Source: Flavobacteriales bacterium
GTDB lineage: Bacteria > Bacteroidota > Bacteroidia > Flavobacteriales_F > PHOS-HE28
Direction of reading: 5' to 3'
Assembly: GCA_020635715.1 (NCBI GenBank)
Contig: JACJZG010000017.1
Coordinates: 13,651-77,650 of the forward strand
DNA: 64,000 nt
In this document: one piece after another, positions 42,335 through 51,506 of the stretch
Layout of the letters: each line of letters opens with the position of its first letter
Numbering within the stretch: the stretch's first letter is position 1
Translations under genes and position numbers: made by a program
The notes under the pieces: generated by a model
What the model was told of the DNA's origin: nothing
Seen by the model: the letters and a program-made list of their open reading frames with translations, nothing else
Databases searched by the model: none

Positions 42335-43759
42335 ATGTGCTGGCGGGCTTGTGCTGCTGTGTCCCTCATCCTTCTCGCGTGCGTTCCAGCCAGTTCACAA
42401 ACGTGGCGAAAGGCCTTTGGGGCGTTCGGTCAGGATCAAGGTGCCGTGGTACGGTGGGTAAGTGATGGGACAATACTCGTCGGTGGTAGTACGGGTAGCT
42501 TCGGGGCGGGCGGATCGGACATCTATCTGCTGGGTTTGGACGGGGCTGGAATTCGCCAGTGGAGCGCGACCATTGGAGGGCCCGCTGTGGAGGAACTCGT
42601 AGATATGGTGAAGCTTCCGGGCGGGGACCTTCTGCTTGCGGGGAACACGAATTCGAACGGTGGTTATGACGGGGCGCTGGTGCGCACCGACGCTTTTGGC
42701 AACGTCATCTGGGAACGAACTTATGGGGCCGACGATTGGGACTTCTTCCGGGAGATGCTGGTGACCGCGGCCGGTGAGGTGATGCTTGTCGGCCGTTCAT
42801 TCAGAGAAGGCGTCGGAGCAGAGGTGTGGGTCCTAAAGGTGGACGAGGAGGGTGAGATATTGGATGAGTGGCTCTATGGCGGTGATGGAGAACAGGAAGG
42901 GCGAGCGATCTGTGCGTTCGGCGACGGTTTTGTCATCGCCGGCTCCGCAGGTACGGGGGAACTGAGCGATGGATTGCTGATCCGCATCCAGGTGGATGGT
43001 TCCGAGGCCTGGTCGCAGACGTTCGGTGGTGATTCTTTGGACATGTTCAACGATGTGTTGGCGACCTCCGACGGAGGACTCTCGATGATGGGCATCACCC
43101 ATAGTTTCTCGCAATGGGAAGAGGCCTATCACGTGAAGGCCGATGCCGATGGTGCAGAACTGTGGTTCCACAACTGGGGTCAAGTCAATGATCAAGGTGC
43201 GATGAAACACCAGGAGTTGTCCTCGGGTGAATTCATTTCCATCGGCTACACCAAGACTTCTGGGGGAGGGGGAGAGGATATGTTCCTCTTGAAGAGCGAC
43301 CCGGAAGGTGGATTCGTGTTCGGCAGGACGTTCGGCGGTGGTGCTGACGATCAAGGGGCATCGGTGGATCTTACCGATGATGGCTTCGTTTGTGCCGGCT
43401 GGACATCGAGTTACGGAGCTGGTGGTCGCGATGTCTTTGTTGTTCGCACGAACGCCTCCGGTTCAACGCTGACAGAGATCGTTGGGACCGCTTTTGATCC
43501 CTTGAGCGTGGAGGAGGAGACCGTGGCAACGGTCTTTATAGCGCCGAACCCATCCGCCGGTGACTTCCGGATCGAGGGGCTCGTCGGAAGACATGCCTGG
43601 ACCTTGCATGACGCATCGGGGCGCATGGTCGGTTCAGGGTCCATCGATGAGATGAGCACGATATCCGTCGATGTGGAAGCCGGTGTGTATCGCTTCCGGT
43701 TGGTCGATCAGCGTGGTGTGATGCGCTGGACCGGGTCGCTGGTCATCGTCGATCGATAG
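42335..43759 (+). CDS. T9SS-cargo protein with propeller-like repeats
   Basis: A 474-aa secreted protein. A signal peptide (ACAAVSLILLACVPASS) is followed by seven or eight similar units of about 50 aa with the consensus G-D-...-G-ILVGGSTGSFGAGGSDIYLLGLD and W-xTIGG, typical of Bacteroidota beta-propeller-like surface proteins. The last 75 residues (VFIAPNPSAGDFRIEGL, WTLHDASGRMV, STISVDVEAGVYRFRLVDQ) form a type-A T9SS sorting domain. The start, ATG 42335 or GTG 42329, opens the signal peptide; the gene is divergent from the metallophosphoesterase. Confidence 0.85.
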   Translation: MCWRACAAVSLILLACVPASSQTWRKAFGAFGQDQGAVVRWVSDGTILVGGSTGSFGAGGSDIYLLGLDGAGIRQWSATIGGPAVEELVDMVKLPGGDLLLAGNTNSNGGYDGALVRTDAFGNVIWERTYGADDWDFFREMLVTAAGEVMLVGRSFREGVGAEVWVLKVDEEGEILDEWLYGGDGEQEGRAICAFGDGFVIAGSAGTGELSDGLLIRIQVDGSEAWSQTFGGDSLDMFNDVLATSDGGLSMMGITHSFSQWEEAYHVKADADGAELWFHNWGQVNDQGAMKHQELSSGEFISIGYTKTSGGGGEDMFLLKSDPEGGFVFGRTFGGGADDQGASVDLTDDGFVCAGWTSSYGAGGRDVFVVRTNASGSTLTEIVGTAFDPLSVEEETVATVFIAPNPSAGDFRIEGLVGRHAWTLHDASGRMVGSGSIDEMSTISVDVEAGVYRFRLVDQRGVMRWTGSLVIVDR

Positions 43760-43772
43760 GCACCACCGGCCC

Positions 43773-45158
43773 ATGCCTTCCTCCCGCGCCTACCTCCTCC
43801 TCGGTCACCTCCTCTTCCTCGGCCTCTTTCTCCTCGCATACATCCATGCCGTGCCGCGCGTGGTGCATGTGGATTCGGCCTTCCAGTTCTTCAAGTGGAC
43901 CGAGGTGCCCGGTATCGCTGTGGAGGCACATCGCTACACGGCGATCATTCCGCAACTGCTGGTGAAGCTCGCGATGGGGCTCGGACTCCCGTTGAAGGGA
44001 CTGACGGTCGTGGCTTCCCTGGCCCATGTGCTGGTGCCGTATTTGATCTTTCTCGTGATCGGCCACGGGATGAAGCAGCCCTGGCTGGCGATGGGGGTGG
44101 TGCTGGCACAAGTACTCGCCACACGCCTCACCTTCTACGGGATCGTGCTGGAGGCGAACTACCTGCTCAGCTATCCCTTCCTGCTCGCCGCCGTGCTGGC
44201 CGGACCGAAGGCACGATCGAACGATAGGCGTTCCTTCCTGCTTGCGCTCGCGGCGCTGCTACTGATGCTGTTGGTTCATCCCTTGGGTGCCTTCGTGGCG
44301 CTCTTCGTCCTACTCCATCACCGGCTGAATGGATCGGTAGGGTCGCGGCAGCTATACGTGCTCATGGGCCTCGCTGTGCTCTGGCCATTCGTGGGTCGGC
44401 TGCTCTTCCAACCGACGTCCTATGAGTCCGGACTTTACACCGCGCTTGAAGAAGGCTTCGCAGGTCCGGTGCGGTTCTCGGAACTTCCCGGCTTCCGGTA
44501 TCTGGTCGATCATACGGCGAACTACACGACGCACTACCTGCTCCTCTGGTGTGCCCTGGTCCTGCTGGTCTCGCTATTGGTGCGGCGAAAGGCCTGGTCG
44601 ATCACGGTCCTGGTACTCGGGGCCATCGCAGGCTTCATCCTCATCCACGTATGGGCCTACCATGCCGGTGAAACGGCCATGATGATGGAGAAGAATTTCC
44701 TTCCGCTGGCGGTCTTCGTGGCGCTGCCGCTCTCAGTGGAACTCGGTCGCACATCCGCGCGCCACCAATGGTGGGGACTTGTACCGTTCGCGCTCGTCCT
44801 CTTCATCCAGTTCCGGGGGATCTCCTTCGCCTCCCGTCCGGCCCGTGAGCGGGTGGACCGGATCGCGGCCCTGGTGGAACATGGCCGGGAAGCTGGTGTG
44901 CGCAAGGCCTGTGCAGATCCGCGCGCGTTGGATGATGATGGCCTTCACATCCACTGGGCCCTGGCCTTCGAGACCCTGCTGCTCAGCGCACAGGATGGTG
45001 CCGAACAGAGCGTTACGGTCGTAGCCAGCACAGAATGCGTGACGAACGGCACGTGTGTGGACCTGTCGGAACTGGTGGATGGTCACAGGATCTGCGGCGA
45101 AGGGGATCGTTACTACCAACTCCCGAACGGACCTTACGTCTTACTTTCAGCCCATTGA
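43773..45158 (+). CDS. Multi-pass membrane protein, unknown (GT-C-like)
   Basis: A 461-aa protein with about ten hydrophobic helices over residues 8-360 and a soluble C-terminal part (about 375-461) containing several cysteines (RKACADPR, STECVTNGTCVDL, RICGEG). VVHVDSAFQFFKWTEV after the first helix resembles the acidic loop of membrane glycosyltransferases of the GT-C type, but no family motif is decisive. It starts 13 bp after the T9SS gene and is followed 15 bp later by another membrane protein, so all may share a transcript. Confidence 0.65.
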   Translation: MPSSRAYLLLGHLLFLGLFLLAYIHAVPRVVHVDSAFQFFKWTEVPGIAVEAHRYTAIIPQLLVKLAMGLGLPLKGLTVVASLAHVLVPYLIFLVIGHGMKQPWLAMGVVLAQVLATRLTFYGIVLEANYLLSYPFLLAAVLAGPKARSNDRRSFLLALAALLLMLLVHPLGAFVALFVLLHHRLNGSVGSRQLYVLMGLAVLWPFVGRLLFQPTSYESGLYTALEEGFAGPVRFSELPGFRYLVDHTANYTTHYLLLWCALVLLVSLLVRRKAWSITVLVLGAIAGFILIHVWAYHAGETAMMMEKNFLPLAVFVALPLSVELGRTSARHQWWGLVPFALVLFIQFRGISFASRPARERVDRIAALVEHGREAGVRKACADPRALDDDGLHIHWALAFETLLLSAQDGAEQSVTVVASTECVTNGTCVDLSELVDGHRICGEGDRYYQLPNGPYVLLSAH

Positions 45159-45173
45159 TCGTTCGCGTCCCTT

Positions 45174-45872
45174 ATGGAAGAGAATATCCTGTCTGGTTTC
45201 CGTTGGGTTCATATCGCTTCGGGCTTCGTGGCTCTTTTCGTGGCACCCATCGCCATGGCCGTCCGGAAGGGTGGTGACGCGCACCGGCTCTGGGGCAAGG
45301 TCTTCTTCTATGGCATGGCGGTCGTGGCCTTCACGGCCATCGTCATGGGCATCTGGCAGAACAAGATGTTCCTGGCCATGGTCGCCGTTCTGAGCTTCCA
45401 CATGGCTGCTTCGGGCTACCGGGCACTGTTCCACAAGCGGCTGCACGCCGGCCAGAAGCCGGGCACCATGGACATCGTGCTGCAGGGCACGGCCGGTGTG
45501 GTGAACGGCGGGCTCTTCATCTGGGGCTTCGTCAACATCCTGCTCGGGAACAAGGGCGTGGGCACCATGCTCTTCATCGCCTTCGGCCTCATCGGCAGCT
45601 TCATGGTATGGCGCAACCTCCAGCGCTTCTACAAGCACCACCACGAGAAGCACGAGTGGCTCTTCGCGCACATGGCGGGCTTCCTCGGCGGCTACATCGC
45701 CACGGTCTCGGCCTTCAGTGCGGTGAACATGGACTTCATCAAGCCGGTCTGGCTGCAATGGCTCTGGCCCACCATCGTCGGTACACCGCTCATCATCCTC
45801 TGGTCGCGGTACTACCGGAAGCGGCTTTCCCGCGGTCGTCGCGCACGGGATGTGGTGGAGATCCGGATCTAG
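45174..45872 (+). CDS. DUF2306-like membrane protein
   Basis: A 232-aa protein with about seven hydrophobic segments. It starts WVHIASGFVALFVAPIAMAVRKGGDAHRLWGK, a haem- or metal-binding-like pattern with conserved His residues also seen in DUF2306 membrane proteins; HKRLHAGQ and the YKHHHEKHEWLFAHMAGFLG segment are further His clusters. Its function is unknown. It lies close behind the previous membrane protein. Confidence 0.65.
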   Translation: MEENILSGFRWVHIASGFVALFVAPIAMAVRKGGDAHRLWGKVFFYGMAVVAFTAIVMGIWQNKMFLAMVAVLSFHMAASGYRALFHKRLHAGQKPGTMDIVLQGTAGVVNGGLFIWGFVNILLGNKGVGTMLFIAFGLIGSFMVWRNLQRFYKHHHEKHEWLFAHMAGFLGGYIATVSAFSAVNMDFIKPVWLQWLWPTIVGTPLIILWSRYYRKRLSRGRRARDVVEIRI

Positions 45873-45918
45873 TGATCCGGGCGGGTGCCGATCGGTACCT
45901 TAGCCACCCATTCAACGG

Positions 45919-47019
45919 ATGGTGGAACCCTCGCAAGCCGCTCCACGTGTTCTCGTGCTCTATACCGAGACCGCACCTTACGTCATGGCCTGCCTGGACG
46001 CTCTGGTGGCACGCACGGGAGCACGCATCGAACTGGTGCGCTGGCCGGTGAACGCCGAAGCACCCTTCGATACCGGCGCCCATCCGGGTATCACGATCCA
46101 TGACCGTACCGCCTTCGACGATCAGGCCCTGCTCGCCTTCGCATTGAAGTTCGATCCGCAGCTGGTCATCGCCAGCGGCTGGGTGGACAAAGGCTACCTG
46201 CGCGTGTGCCGGGCGATGCGGCGCAAGGGTGTGCCCACCAGCATGAACCTCGATACCGCCTGGCGCGGTGGGCCGAAGCAGTGGCTCAGCACCGTGCTTG
46301 CGCGCTTCTGGATGCCGCGGACCTACAGCCACATCTGGGCCACGGGATCACGTCAGGTGCGGTACGCACGCATGCTCGGCCTCCGTGATACGCACATCCT
46401 CACCGGGCTTTACGCGGCGGACACCAAGCCGTTGGTCGAAGCCTCGGTACGGGCGCGCGCTGCACGAAGCCAGCACTTCCCGCATCGCTTCATCCACGTG
46501 GCGCGCTACATCCCCACCAAGGGCCAGCAACTGCTCTGCGATGCGTTCGCCGAGCTCTGCGATCAAGGGCGTGCCGGTGATTGGGAGTTGCATCTCGTCG
46601 GCGTCGGTGAACGTTTCGACGCGGTGCGCGACAGTCCTTCCGGCAGACATCCACGGATCACGCATCGCGGCTTCGTGCAGGCGGGTGAAATGCCCGCGGT
46701 GCTGGCGGAAGCGGGCGTGTCCGTGTTGCCGAGCCTGTATGAACCCTGGGGCGTGGTGGTGCAGGAGCACGCGTGCATGGGCCTGCCGCTCCTCTTGAGC
46801 GATGCGGTGGGTGCGGGTGAGCGCTTCCTGAAGGAGGGGGAGAACGGCGCCTCCCACAAGGCCGGTGACAAGGACGATCTGCAACGGAGCCTCCTGCGGA
46901 TCATCGGGATGGACGATGCCGCGTTGGTGCGCATGGGCGAACGCTCCGCAGAACTGGGAGCCACCTGGACACCGGCGATGTGGGCGGAGATGGCGGAGAA
47001 ACACTTCTTCGAACGGTGA
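45919..47019 (+). CDS. Glycosyltransferase, GT4-like (GT-B fold)
   Basis: A 366-aa sugar transferase. The C-terminal half shows the GT4 pattern: FIHVARYIPTKGQQLLCDAFAEL, LHLVGVGERFDAV, HRGFVQAGEMPAVLAEA and the nucleotide-sugar motif LPSLYEPWGVVVQEHACMGLPLLLSDAVGAGE, which contains the E-x7-E. It heads an operon with the next two genes (4-nt overlaps). TACCTTAG at 45896-45903 may be its -7 box. Donor and acceptor are unknown. Confidence 0.88.
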   Translation: MVEPSQAAPRVLVLYTETAPYVMACLDALVARTGARIELVRWPVNAEAPFDTGAHPGITIHDRTAFDDQALLAFALKFDPQLVIASGWVDKGYLRVCRAMRRKGVPTSMNLDTAWRGGPKQWLSTVLARFWMPRTYSHIWATGSRQVRYARMLGLRDTHILTGLYAADTKPLVEASVRARAARSQHFPHRFIHVARYIPTKGQQLLCDAFAELCDQGRAGDWELHLVGVGERFDAVRDSPSGRHPRITHRGFVQAGEMPAVLAEAGVSVLPSLYEPWGVVVQEHACMGLPLLLSDAVGAGERFLKEGENGASHKAGDKDDLQRSLLRIIGMDDAALVRMGERSAELGATWTPAMWAEMAEKHFFER

Positions 47020-48158
47020 GCGTTCCCAAGGTCCTCGCCTTCATCGATTGGTACAAGCCCTACTTCAAGGCGGGCGGTCCCGTGCGCAGCCTGGTGAACC
47101 TGGTGGAGCACCTGCAAGGGCGCATCGACTTCCACATCATCACTGGCGACCACGACTATACGGCCACAAGCAACGAGGCTGGTGTGCCCACGGATCAATG
47201 GATCACCGCGGATGCCGGTGAACAGGTCTATCACGCTTCTCCCGAAGCACGATCGGTCGCCAGATGGCGGGAGTTGATCACGGGCGGATCCTGGGACCTG
47301 GTCTACATCAACGGACTTTACTCGCAGTGGTCCACGATCGTGCCACTCTGGGTGCTGCGCGGTAGCCAGCTACGGCGGATCGTAGCCGTGCGTGGCATGC
47401 TGGCGGCCGGTCCCATGCGGCAGAGCGCCCTGAAGAAGCGCCTCTTCCTGTGGGTGATGAAGCGGCTCGGCTGTTTCCGGGGTGTGGAGTTCCAGGCGAC
47501 GATCGCGGAGGAGAAGGCGGACATCTTGCGCTGGATCGGTCCGAGGACCGTGGTGCATGTGGTGCCCAACCTCGCCCGCAAGGTGAGCGATGTTCCTCCG
47601 AAGAGCTTGGAGAAGAAGCCGGGCGAACTGCGCCTGATCAGCGTGGCGCGGATCGCGGAGGAGAAGAACACGCTCTTCGCGATCGAACGGTTGACGGGGG
47701 TGAAGGGCAGGGTGCGCTTCGATCTGTACGGCACGGTGTACGACGAATCCTACTTCGCGCGCTGCCAGGAGGCGATACGTGCCTTGCCATCGGAGATCGA
47801 GGTGCGTTGGCATGGTCAACTGGCGAATGAAGCCGTGGCCGCCGCCATCGGTGAGGCGCATGTCCTCTATATGCCGAGCGTGGGCGAGAACTTCGGTCAT
47901 ACCATGCTCGAAGCGCTTATCGTCGGTCGTCCGCTGCTCATCAGCGATCGCACCCCGTGGAAGGGCTTGGAAGCCGCAGCTGCCGGCTGGGACCTTCCGC
48001 TGGAGGACCCGGCGCGCTTCACCGCCACCGTGCAACGGGCCGTGGACATGGACCAGGCGGCCTATGACCGGCTGGTACAGGGAGCGTACGCCATCGGTGC
48101 CCGATATTTGAACGATCCCGATCCCGTGGAACGCAGCTACCGCATGTTCAGGCCATGA
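47016..48158 (+). CDS. Glycosyltransferase, GT4-like (second)
   Basis: A 380-aa transferase. It starts at GTG 47016, overlapping the previous stop by 4 nt (GTGA), with VLAFIDWYKPYFKAGGPVRSLVNLVEHL, a typical acceptor-domain start. The C-terminal domain has LRLISVARIAEEKNTLFAIERL, WHGQLANEAVAAAIGEAHVL and YMPSVGENFGHTMLEALIVGRPLLISD, the E-x7-E region. It is followed by a 4-nt overlap with the acetyltransferase, so the three are translated together. Confidence 0.88.
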   Translation: MSVPKVLAFIDWYKPYFKAGGPVRSLVNLVEHLQGRIDFHIITGDHDYTATSNEAGVPTDQWITADAGEQVYHASPEARSVARWRELITGGSWDLVYINGLYSQWSTIVPLWVLRGSQLRRIVAVRGMLAAGPMRQSALKKRLFLWVMKRLGCFRGVEFQATIAEEKADILRWIGPRTVVHVVPNLARKVSDVPPKSLEKKPGELRLISVARIAEEKNTLFAIERLTGVKGRVRFDLYGTVYDESYFARCQEAIRALPSEIEVRWHGQLANEAVAAAIGEAHVLYMPSVGENFGHTMLEALIVGRPLLISDRTPWKGLEAAAAGWDLPLEDPARFTATVQRAVDMDQAAYDRLVQGAYAIGARYLNDPDPVERSYRMFRP

Positions 48159-48724
48159 CCGATCGTCCGCAGGTCGACCTCAGCCGCTTCGACAACTCGA
48201 AGACCTTCCACCCCGGCGCGGGTGCGGTGAAGCGTACGCTCTGGTACTTCACCAACGCGCTCTTCTTCCTCAATCCCTGCTTCCCTTTCCGCAGTCCCAA
48301 ACCGGGCCTGCTGCGCCTGTTCGGCGCCAGGGTGGGGAAGGGTGTGGTCATCCATCCCTCGGTGAACATCAAGTTCCCGTGGAAGCTCAGCATCGGCGAT
48401 CATAGCTGGATCGGTCAACGGGCATGGCTCGATAACCTGGATCAGCTGACCATCGGCAACAATGTGGTGATCAGCCAGGGCGCCATGATCATCCAGGGCA
48501 GCCACGACTACAAGAAGATCGACTACCCCACCTACACCAGACCGGTCGTGCTCGAGGACGGCAGCTGGATCGGGGCCGGGGCCATCGTTACGCTCGGAGT
48601 TACTGTGCGTTCCCACGCAGTGCTCGCTGCCGGCAGTGTGGCCACCAAGGACCTGGAGGCCTATACCATCCATCAGGGCAATCCCGCACAAGCTGTTCGT
48701 GAGCGGGTGATTGAGAGTCGATAG
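48155..48724 (+). CDS. WcaF-type O-acetyltransferase
   Basis: A hexapeptide-repeat (left-handed beta-helix) acyltransferase of 189 aa. The N-terminal region FHPGAGAVKRTLWYFTNALFFLNPCFPF and LRLFGARVGKGVVIHPSVNIKFPWKLSIGD match the colanic-acid WcaF group, and the SHDYKKIDYPTY loop and GSWIGAGAIVTLGVTVRSHAVLAAGSV match its later part. It probably acetylates a sugar of a surface polysaccharide made by the adjacent transferases. Confidence 0.88.
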   Translation: MTDRPQVDLSRFDNSKTFHPGAGAVKRTLWYFTNALFFLNPCFPFRSPKPGLLRLFGARVGKGVVIHPSVNIKFPWKLSIGDHSWIGQRAWLDNLDQLTIGNNVVISQGAMIIQGSHDYKKIDYPTYTRPVVLEDGSWIGAGAIVTLGVTVRSHAVLAAGSVATKDLEAYTIHQGNPAQAVRERVIESR

Positions 48725-48735
48725 CGATCACATGA

Positions 48736-49026
48736 ATGAGTATTTGGGATAAGATGATCGGAAAGGCTGGATCGGGTAATGAGCTGCCAAAGCAGATCCG
48801 ACTGACGAAGGAGAATCTCGCTTGGTGGCCAAACTTTCAATCTCGATTCGATAAGGGCCTGATCCGATTTGATTCAACTGGAAGATTGCGCTACAAGCAC
48901 GGTGCTCCGGTAGGGGATCTCGTACTTGTCAAGGTGAAGAAGGATGGAACGGGAGTGTATAAGGAATCGGCCGTTGAATGGTTTGACCCCGATAGTCCAA
49001 TGGCCACCTCATTCATGTGGCCTTGA
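48736..49026 (+). CDS. Small hypothetical protein within the glycan cluster
   Basis: A 96-aa protein I do not recognise (IRLTKENLAWWPNFQSRF, LIRFDSTGRLRYKHGAPVGD, LVLVKVKKDGTGVYKESAVEW). It looks like a small, mostly beta, soluble protein. It is more AT-rich than the flanking glycan genes, as expected of a recent arrival between wcaF and the GT2 gene. It ends 12 nt before the GT2 start. Confidence 0.55.
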   Translation: MSIWDKMIGKAGSGNELPKQIRLTKENLAWWPNFQSRFDKGLIRFDSTGRLRYKHGAPVGDLVLVKVKKDGTGVYKESAVEWFDPDSPMATSFMWP

Positions 49027-49038
49027 TAGGATCAAGCA

Positions 49039-49890
49039 ATGAAAGTCACCCTCATCACCGTGTGCTTCAATGCCGCCGATGTGATCGCGGCTTCGATGGA
49101 CAGCGTCTTCGCGCAGACGCATCCGGACATCGAGGTGATCGTGATCGATGGCGCCAGCACGGATGGGACGGTCGATATCCTGAAGCGCTACCACAAGCCC
49201 GGCAAACCACTGCAGGGTCTCCCGACGCAGGAGGGGACCCTGCAGGGAGCAGGAGAGGACGCCGCAGGGTCCCTTGCAGGAGACCCTGCGGAGGTTTCGC
49301 GTGGCATTGATGTGCTCGTGAGCGAACCCGACGAGGGCATCTACGACGCCATGAACAAGGGGCTGGCCCGTGCCACCGGCGACATCATCGGTTTCGTGAA
49401 TGCGGGTGACCTCCTGATGACACCCGATACCATCGCCCACGTGGTGGCCGCCTTCCAACGCAGCCATGCCGATGCTGTTTATGGCGACATCATCATGGTG
49501 GATGAGCACGACATCCACAAGGTGCACCGCACCTGGCTCAGTGGCACCTATCACCGTGAGAACTTCCGCAAGGGTTGGATGCCGCCGCACGTGGGCACCT
49601 TCATCAAGAAGAGCGTGTACGACCGCTTCGGCCACTTCAACACCGACCTGCGCATCGGTGCCGATTACGAGATCCTGCTGCGCTTCCTGTACAAGCACCG
49701 CATCCCCACCGTGCACCTGCGCGAGGTGCTCGTGCGCTTCCGGCTGGGAGGCATGAGCAACGGCAGCGTGAAGCACATCCTGAAGGCCAACCGTGAGGTG
49801 CGTGCTTCCTGGGGCTTGAACGGACTGCAAGCGCCGCCCTTGCTGGTCACGCGCAAGCTCTGGAGCAAGGTGCTCCAGTTCTTCCATTGA
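49039..49890 (+). CDS. GT2 glycosyltransferase with in-frame palindromic insert
   Basis: A GT-A sugar transferase of 283 aa. LITVCFNAADVIAASMDSVFAQ, EVIVIDGASTDGTVDIL, the DxD-like region SEPDEGIYDAMNKGLARATGD and FVNAGDLL are typical of WcaA/WbbD-type GT2. Between RYHKPGKP and IDVLVSEPDEG, where homologues have about 5-10 residues, are about 30 extra residues (about 58-87), encoded by two adjacent hairpins of a palindromic repeat that recurs at 59987. The frame is kept and the core motifs are intact, so the enzyme may still fold with a longer loop. Confidence 0.88.
   Translation: MKVTLITVCFNAADVIAASMDSVFAQTHPDIEVIVIDGASTDGTVDILKRYHKPGKPLQGLPTQEGTLQGAGEDAAGSLAGDPAEVSRGIDVLVSEPDEGIYDAMNKGLARATGDIIGFVNAGDLLMTPDTIAHVVAAFQRSHADAVYGDIIMVDEHDIHKVHRTWLSGTYHRENFRKGWMPPHVGTFIKKSVYDRFGHFNTDLRIGADYEILLRFLYKHRIPTVHLREVLVRFRLGGMSNGSVKHILKANREVRASWGLNGLQAPPLLVTRKLWSKVLQFFH
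49210..49295. repeat. Palindromic element in GT2 gene (two hairpins)
   Basis: Hairpin 1 has arms CTGCAGGGTC 49210-49219 and GACCCTGCAG 49236-49245. Hairpin 2 has arms CCGCAGGGTC 49262-49271 and GACCCTGCGG 49282-49291. Hairpin 2 with its AGGT tail matches 59987-60020 over 34 bp with one mismatch. Hairpin 1 is a degenerate sister. Confidence 0.88.
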
Positions 49891-49898
49891 GGAAAGGT

Positions 49899-50909
49899 TC
49901 AGAGCCGGGTGAAGGTCGCCGTGGAGGCGGCCCGACCCTCCGCATCGAGCAGCCGCAAGGCGTATGTACCGCTGGGCAGCTGCGACACGTCGATGGTCTG
50001 GTACACCATGCCGGTGTACACCACCTTGCCCGTGGCGTCCGTGATGGTGGCCCTACCCGCGGTCAATTCGCCGGTTATCGTGATCCGATCGGACTCCACC
50101 GGGTTGGGATGCAGTCGGATGTTCCGGCGAGTGGGTGCGTCCACCGCCACCATGTCGAAGACGGTCTCGGTGCCGTCCAGGTCGGTCTGGCGAAGTCGGT
50201 AGTAGGCCGTGCCGCTGAAGCTCCAGGGGTCCACGACGGAATAGTCCTGCACCGCGTTGCCATTCCCGGCGGTCGGTACTTCCAATGCGGTCTCGAAGCG
50301 CTCACCATCCAGGGAGCGTTCCACTGTGAACCGCTCGTTGTCCTGTTCCATCGCCGTGGTCCAGCTCACCTTCACACCTTCGGTCGCGGCCTCTGCATCG
50401 AAGGCGACCAGGTGGATGGGTAGTAGCGCCGCCGTGCAATTGACCTGCTGGTTGGGGATGCCGGGGCCGTTGATCGTGACCACCACGTTGCGGCAACCCA
50501 GCGACGATAGGGTGGCCGTGCTGCAATCACTCACGCCCCGCCATGGGTTCGAGCCCGTGTCGATGATACCCGTGCCACCGCTGGTCGGCATGGAGAAGAA
50601 GTGGTCCTGATCACCGCAATAGGCGCGACCTTGGAGCGTGTACAAGTTGCCCGGGATGTTGGACCCGCTGAAGGTGACCGTATACCCGATCCGCAGGTTG
50701 TAGTTGTAACCGTTCGGGCAGCTGCTCGGCTTCAAGAGCTGCCTTAAGGTGATCTGGATGTTCACGGAATATCCATTGCTGGAGTTCACCGAACATTGGG
50801 CACTGGTCATTGCAGGGACCAGCACGCACAAGAGAAGCGCACAGGCAGTGTTGACCGACCTTGACCGCACAGATCCAACACCACCACCAGGTCGAATAAT
50901 ATGGAGCAT
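49899..50909 (-). CDS. T9SS-cargo protein with Cys-rich beta domain
   Basis: A 336-aa secreted protein. The N-terminal signal (TACALLLCVLVPAMTSAQ) precedes a beta-rich domain with six cysteines (about 38-165: CSVNSSNGYSVNI, SSCPNGYNYNL, CSTATLSSLGCRNV). A fibronectin-like segment (LVAFDAEAATEGVKVSWTT, DNERFTVERSLDGERFE, AYYRLRQTDLDGTE) follows, then a type-A T9SS sorting domain (IRLHPNPVESDRITI ... DVSQLPSGTYALRLLDAEG). ATG 50909 is the only start in front of the signal. It is convergent with the GT2 gene, 8 bp between stops. Confidence 0.87.
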   Translation of the reverse strand: MLHIIRPGGGVGSVRSRSVNTACALLLCVLVPAMTSAQCSVNSSNGYSVNIQITLRQLLKPSSCPNGYNYNLRIGYTVTFSGSNIPGNLYTLQGRAYCGDQDHFFSMPTSGGTGIIDTGSNPWRGVSDCSTATLSSLGCRNVVVTINGPGIPNQQVNCTAALLPIHLVAFDAEAATEGVKVSWTTAMEQDNERFTVERSLDGERFETALEVPTAGNGNAVQDYSVVDPWSFSGTAYYRLRQTDLDGTETVFDMVAVDAPTRRNIRLHPNPVESDRITITGELTAGRATITDATGKVVYTGMVYQTIDVSQLPSGTYALRLLDAEGRAASTATFTRL

Positions 50910-50950
50910 TGCAACGTTGTACGCGTTGGTAGGTAGAAGGTTCCTGCTGG

Positions 50951-51283
50951 TCAGCGGCCCGCATGGGCGTGTGCCAGCGCCATCGCGGCCTGCAATGCCT
51001 TCGAACCCATCTTCCTCAGCTCCGCGATGGTCGCTCCCTTCTGGCCCCATTTGCTCGGGTGCGGACGGAAGGCGGATGGATCTTCTTCGATCATTCGCGC
51101 CTGCAGCTCCTGGTCAAGCATCAGCACCGCATAGCCTTCCTCCGGCCACAGCGTCATGAAGGTCCGGCCCGGCTTTCCCCCGGGCTTCTTCGGTGCCAGG
51201 CGATAGGCCGGCCGGCCGAAGTGGTCGTACTCATCGGCCTTGAAATGCTCCAAGGCCATGGCACGCGCGGCTTCCACATCCAT
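50951..51283 (-). CDS. MmcQ/YjbR-like protein
   Basis: A small cytosolic protein of 110 aa resembling the MmcQ/YjbR family: DHFGRPAYRLAPKKPGGKPGRTFMTLWPEEG and a C-terminal helical pair (ATIAELRKMGSKALQAAMALA) follow the family pattern. The family has a CyaY-like double-wing fold and an unconfirmed DNA-binding role. ATG 51283 is chosen because the longer open frame runs through the GGATG intergenic repeat. Confidence 0.78.
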   Translation of the reverse strand: MDVEAARAMALEHFKADEYDHFGRPAYRLAPKKPGGKPGRTFMTLWPEEGYAVLMLDQELQARMIEEDPSAFRPHPSKWGQKGATIAELRKMGSKALQAAMALAHAHAGR

Positions 51284-51356
51284 GTTCCGAAGGTAGAGGC
51301 TGATGGGACAGAACCAGCGCTGTCGGGTCATGCCTTCGGCGCGAGTAGTGAATACG

Positions 51357-51432
51357 GACCACGGACGAACCCGGATGAACACGGATCGACACGGATAAAG
51401 GTCTCGCAACTGATCTCATCCGTGTCCACGGT
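51357..51432. repeat. GGATGAACACGGATCGACACGGAT hairpin-like element
   Basis: A head-to-tail run GACCACGGAC, CCGGATGAAC, ACGGATCGAC, ACGGAT (51357-51396) faces a partly complementary arm at 51412-51432 (CATCCGTGTCCACGGTC). It belongs to the same family as 19528, 39830 and 55426. Confidence 0.65.
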
Positions 51433-51506
51433 CAGCGCGAAGAAGTGCGGCGCTGTTGTTCCTACCCTTGAATGCATGTGCAGGGTCGCCGCCTGACCGA
51501 CTGCGT

